Origin: Porticoccaceae bacterium LTM1
GTDB lineage: Bacteria; Pseudomonadota; Gammaproteobacteria; Pseudomonadales; Porticoccaceae
Length of the DNA stretch: 64,000 nucleotides
Assembly (NCBI GenBank): GCA_030252795.1
Contig: CP127080.1
Coordinates: 2,249,501 to 2,313,500 of the forward strand
Direction: 5' to 3'
The first letter of the stretch is position 1, and each line of letters opens with the position of its first letter. Position numbers and translations under genes: made by a program. This document shows, piece after piece, positions 61,350 to 64,000 of the stretch. The notes beneath the pieces were generated by a model. It was not told the DNA's origin and ran no database searches. It saw nothing but the letters and a program-made list of their open reading frames with translations.

Positions 61350-62716
61350 CAACTGAATCCACTGCATTAATAGTCGATGATGAGCCAGATATTCGGGAGC
61401 TCCTCTCAATGACATTAACCCAAATGGGGTTAAGGGTAATTGAGGCTGAGAACCTGAACAGTGCTCGCCAGCTTTTGAATATGAATCCAGTCGCTTTTTG
61501 CCTGACCGATATGCGCTTACCAGATGGCAATGGATTGGAACTCGTCGAACATATTCAGGCAGATTATCCTGAAGTACCTGTCGCGGTGATCACCGCTCAT
61601 GGCAACATGGAAATTGCTGTTGACGCCTTGAAAAAGGGTGCGTTTGATTTTGTCTCCAAGCCAGTCGAGCTTGGCCGCTTGCGCCAGATTGTTCAATCCG
61701 CACTGGAGTTGAATGAAAGCACTACCAAGTCAGGCCAGCACCTTCAGGACCTGCTTGGTAACTCACCCGCAATGGATACACTGCGCAACCAAATACGCAG
61801 GGTGGCTAGAAGCCAGGCACCGGTATTCATCAGCGGTGAATCGGGCAGTGGTAAAGAGCTGGTTGCCCGAGCTATTCACTATAGCGGCCCCAGAGCCAAT
61901 GGGCCTTTTATTCCAGTTAACTGTGGCGCGATTCCTTCCGAGCTGATGGAAAGCGAGTTCTTTGGCCACAAAAAAGGCAGCTTTACCGGTGCTTATCAAG
62001 ACAAACAAGGGCTTTTCCAGGCCGCTGACGGCGGCACACTGTTTTTGGACGAAGTGGCAGACCTCCCCCTGCAAATGCAGGTAAAACTGCTCCGCGCCAT
62101 TCAGGAAAAATCCGTACGCCCCGTAGGTTCGGAAAAAGAGATTCCTACCAACATTCGCATTTTAAGCGCCACACATAAAAATCTTCCCCAAGAGGTGGCC
62201 AACGAGAAATTCAGGCAGGATCTTTTTTACCGCATCAATGTGATCGAGTTACTGGTACCGGCTCTCAGGCAGCGAACAGAGGACATACCTGAACTGGCCC
62301 AACACTTTCTGCGTGAGTTTGCCAGTGAAGCTGAAGTAAGCTGTCCCAAGATTAGTCGAGAAGCCTTGCAGGCGCTCAATGAATACAATTTTCCGGGCAA
62401 TGTTCGCGAGCTGGAAAACATTCTGGAAAGAGCATTCACCCTCTGCGATGGCCAGACTATCAAGGTGCATGACCTTCAACTGCGGGATCAAGTACCAGCA
62501 AGCTCAAACGGAAATTCCAACGGCTTCACAAATATCAGCGACCTCTGCGCCCAGCAAGTGGACTGCATTGACGATTTTCTTGAAGAAATCGAAAAAGAGA
62601 TATTGACTAAAACACTGGAAAAAACTGCCTGGAATAGGACAGCCGCGGCCAAAGAGCTGGGAATTTCTTTTCGCCAGATTCGCTATAAATTGAAGAAACT
62701 TGGACTTGATGAGTAG
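61346..62716 (+). CDS. pilR: Sigma-54-dependent response regulator PilR
   Basis: Regulator of 456 aa. The receiver domain (1-120) has Asp10-Asp11-type acidic residues and the phospho-Asp in CLTDMRLPDGNG. The AAA+ domain carries Walker A GESGSGKE, the sigma-54 contact loop GSFTGAY (G-S-F-T-G-A form, as in PilR proteins), Walker B GTLFLDEVADLP and the R finger region. A Fis-type helix-turn-helix closes it (TAAAKELGISFRQIRYKLKKLG). Expected to activate the major pilin promoter. Confidence 0.96.
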   Translation: MTTESTALIVDDEPDIRELLSMTLTQMGLRVIEAENLNSARQLLNMNPVAFCLTDMRLPDGNGLELVEHIQADYPEVPVAVITAHGNMEIAVDALKKGAFDFVSKPVELGRLRQIVQSALELNESTTKSGQHLQDLLGNSPAMDTLRNQIRRVARSQAPVFISGESGSGKELVARAIHYSGPRANGPFIPVNCGAIPSELMESEFFGHKKGSFTGAYQDKQGLFQAADGGTLFLDEVADLPLQMQVKLLRAIQEKSVRPVGSEKEIPTNIRILSATHKNLPQEVANEKFRQDLFYRINVIELLVPALRQRTEDIPELAQHFLREFASEAEVSCPKISREALQALNEYNFPGNVRELENILERAFTLCDGQTIKVHDLQLRDQVPASSNGNSNGFTNISDLCAQQVDCIDDFLEEIEKEILTKTLEKTAWNRTAAAKELGISFRQIRYKLKKLGLDE

Positions 62717-62775
62717 CTACCTGTATCGGGGAAAAACCTCCACCCCGCATTACATGTTGCTGCAAACTACCTAAC

Positions 62776-62850
62776 TGTCATTCTGAGCGTAGCGAAGAAC
62801 CTCGTTATTTATTTCCAAGCCAGAGATCCTTCGCTAAGCTCAGGATGACA
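62776..62850. repeat. Palindromic repeat of the GTCATCCTGAGC type
   Basis: TGTCATTCTGAGCGTAGCGA (running on to GAACCTC, 62803) pairs with GATCCTTCGCTAAGCTCAGG and following ATGACA, ending 62850. Lies between the convergent pilR and pilin genes. This type of repeat is common in bacterial intergenic spaces. Confidence 0.8.
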
Positions 62851-62924
62851 CAATCGGGCTAACCCCCATTACACTACGATGGCCGTAAACAATATTATTT
62901 CCGTAGAATCGCTTCAAACCAAAC

Positions 62925-63374
62925 TTACCAGCAAGTATCGGTCGCTGCCGTAGCTCCATCAGTCTGGTATTTCAGCCCCTGCTCATCAAGACCCAGAGTT
63001 TTACAGTCGGTATCCTTCGTCTGTGATTTTTGTGGCGTAGCCTTAAGAGTAAACTCCAAACCGCCATTAGCCGTAGTCGCATCCAGCAGGTAAATGGTGT
63101 CATCAGTAATAGCAGCTGACGCATCGCCATCGGCAGTAACGTAATAATCTGCAGCAGGATATCCCAGGTCTGTCAGGTCATCCGTATAGGTTTTATTGTT
63201 GACAAAATACTGCTCCTGTCGAGCAGCGATCTCCATCAGCTCAGCTTTACCTATTGCACGCTTGGCCTTTAACACTTGCCCAAAGTAACTGGGAATAGCT
63301 ACCGCAGCAATGATGGCAGCAATGGCAACCACCACCATCAATTCAACCAATGTGAAGCCTTTTTGCTTATTCAT
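62925..63374 (-). CDS. pilE: Type IV pilin-like protein (PilE minor pilin type)
   Basis: Prepilin of 149 aa. Short leader MNKQKG, then FTLVELMVVVAIAAIIAAVA with Glu5 of the mature protein, cleaved by PilD after Gly6. The alpha1-C region and YFVNNKTYTDDLTDLGYPA are typical of PilE minor pilins. Two Cys in the C-terminal part (DTDCKTLG and the final DTCW) form the usual D-loop disulfide. ATG 63374 is chosen because the leader then has standard length. It follows pilY1 by about 30 bases. Confidence 0.93.
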   Translation of the reverse strand: MNKQKGFTLVELMVVVAIAAIIAAVAIPSYFGQVLKAKRAIGKAELMEIAARQEQYFVNNKTYTDDLTDLGYPAADYYVTADGDASAAITDDTIYLLDATTANGGLEFTLKATPQKSQTKDTDCKTLGLDEQGLKYQTDGATAATDTCW

Positions 63375-63406
63375 ATATTTCACACTCAATTTCTCAAATT
63401 TCAAAA

Positions 63407-64000
63407 TTAAAGCTCATCCATACCGGGTTCACGCCAGTAGATAATGAATTTGGATTTAACAGTACGGGGAGGTGCACCTACTTTTGTGCTGCCATCAATA
63501 ATTCCGTCGCCATCCGAGTCTACACCTATACCACCACCTGGAATAATAATGGCATTACCAATAGAAACCACACTGGGAGGGATTCCCGGGCCAACATCAT
63601 AGCTGCGCTGATTGTCCAGAACAGCTGATCCATCGGATAACTCAACGAGATACACGTAACCATTACCCTCTGTGACATCACAGATGCTAACGGCATCCGT
63701 AGGGGCATAACTGGTAAACAACACCACACCAGCATCAATCAGTGGTGATGCCAGGCCTTTTTCTCCTGCAATTCCCAGCTCCAGCTTCCAGCCATTGGTT
63801 TTCGCAGAGGTACAGGCTGAATTGGTGTCGTCACGAGTGACACAGCCAGTCACATCATCCAGATCAGAAATGGTAAGTGCTGTCGCGCTCCTGGCCGCAC
63901 TGCTTCCGGTAGTCGTATTGCGATCCTTAATCAGGAAGGCGTAGTTAACAACATCGGTATTTAATGGATCAGCACGGTTACCACTGGTAATTACCACACC
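63407..64000 (-). CDS. pilY1: Type IV pilus tip protein PilY1, C-terminal part (5' end beyond window)
   Basis: The last 196 or so residues of a large protein are visible; the frame stays open to the window edge. NGWKLELGIAGEKGLASPL and ITSGNR, with VYLVELSDGSAV, fit the C-terminal beta-propeller of PilY1/PilC. DSDGDGIIDGS near the end is a calcium-binding-type loop. PilY1 caps the pilus tip and needs minor pilins, one of which (pilE) follows. Confidence 0.88.
   Translation of the reverse strand, partial: GVVITSGNRADPLNTDVVNYAFLIKDRNTTTGSSAARSATALTISDLDDVTGCVTRDDTNSACTSAKTNGWKLELGIAGEKGLASPLIDAGVVLFTSYAPTDAVSICDVTEGNGYVYLVELSDGSAVLDNQRSYDVGPGIPPSVVSIGNAIIIPGGGIGVDSDGDGIIDGSTKVGAPPRTVKSKFIIYWREPGMDEL

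Overview
The window looks like chromosomal DNA of a marine or soil gammaproteobacterium. Supporting signs are the divergent rluD-pgeF / bamD arrangement, xseB-ispA-dxs, pilS-pilR, a GacA-type Rsm small RNA, TonB receptors with FecIR regulators and a complete narGHJI operon. The genus is not determined; a Cellvibrio-like group is my guess.

Region 1 (1-19.4 kb) is a nitrate respiration locus: moeA (cut by the window edge), narL, narK, narX, narGHJI, a parvulin-type isomerase and a beta-carbonic anhydrase. Perfectly spaced 7-2-7 NarL/NarP-type sites lie upstream of both narK and narG. narL and narX are separated by about 5.2 kb holding seven small genes, all on the minus strand. Each is followed by an attC-like imperfect palindrome with YAAC/GTTR ends. 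I read this as a gene-cassette array without an integrase (a CALIN).

Region 2 (19.4-24.6 kb) holds a 268-bp MITE-like element that starts at the carbonic anhydrase stop codon, a small Cys-rich protein, a degenerate HD-GYP protein and gcvP.

Region 3 (24.6-46.3 kb) is the most unusual part. On the minus strand, in transcription order, come an ECF sigma factor, a FecR-type sensor, a TonB receptor with an N-terminal STN signalling domain, a secreted Asp-box (BNR) propeller protein, a 101-aa protein with a textbook double-glycine leader, an HlyD-type adaptor, a C39-peptidase ABC exporter and an S9 peptidase resembling lasso-peptide isopeptidases. The sigma factor and TonB receptor share a nearly identical 39-bp promoter element. 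I interpret this as an export / sensing / uptake / degradation circuit for a very acidic, Trp/Tyr-rich secreted peptide. A second sigma-FecR-TonB set (40.8-46.3 kb) lies beside it, and a methyltransferase and an M14-type deacylase sit between the two.

Region 4 (46.6-64 kb) is mostly housekeeping: an HDOD protein, an acetolactate-synthase-like enzyme, an NSS transporter, a monooxygenase-fold protein, an HNH endonuclease, xseB-ispA-dxs, pgeF-rluD, bamD, nadE, pilS-pilR, a type IV pilin and the end of pilY1. Between the HNH gene and xseB, on the minus strand, is an unannotated RNA with five GGA motifs, a terminator and an upstream GacA-like box: an Rsm/Csr-type regulatory RNA. Several palindromic intergenic repeats are present. 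I saw no tRNA, rRNA, CRISPR array, integrase or transposase gene.
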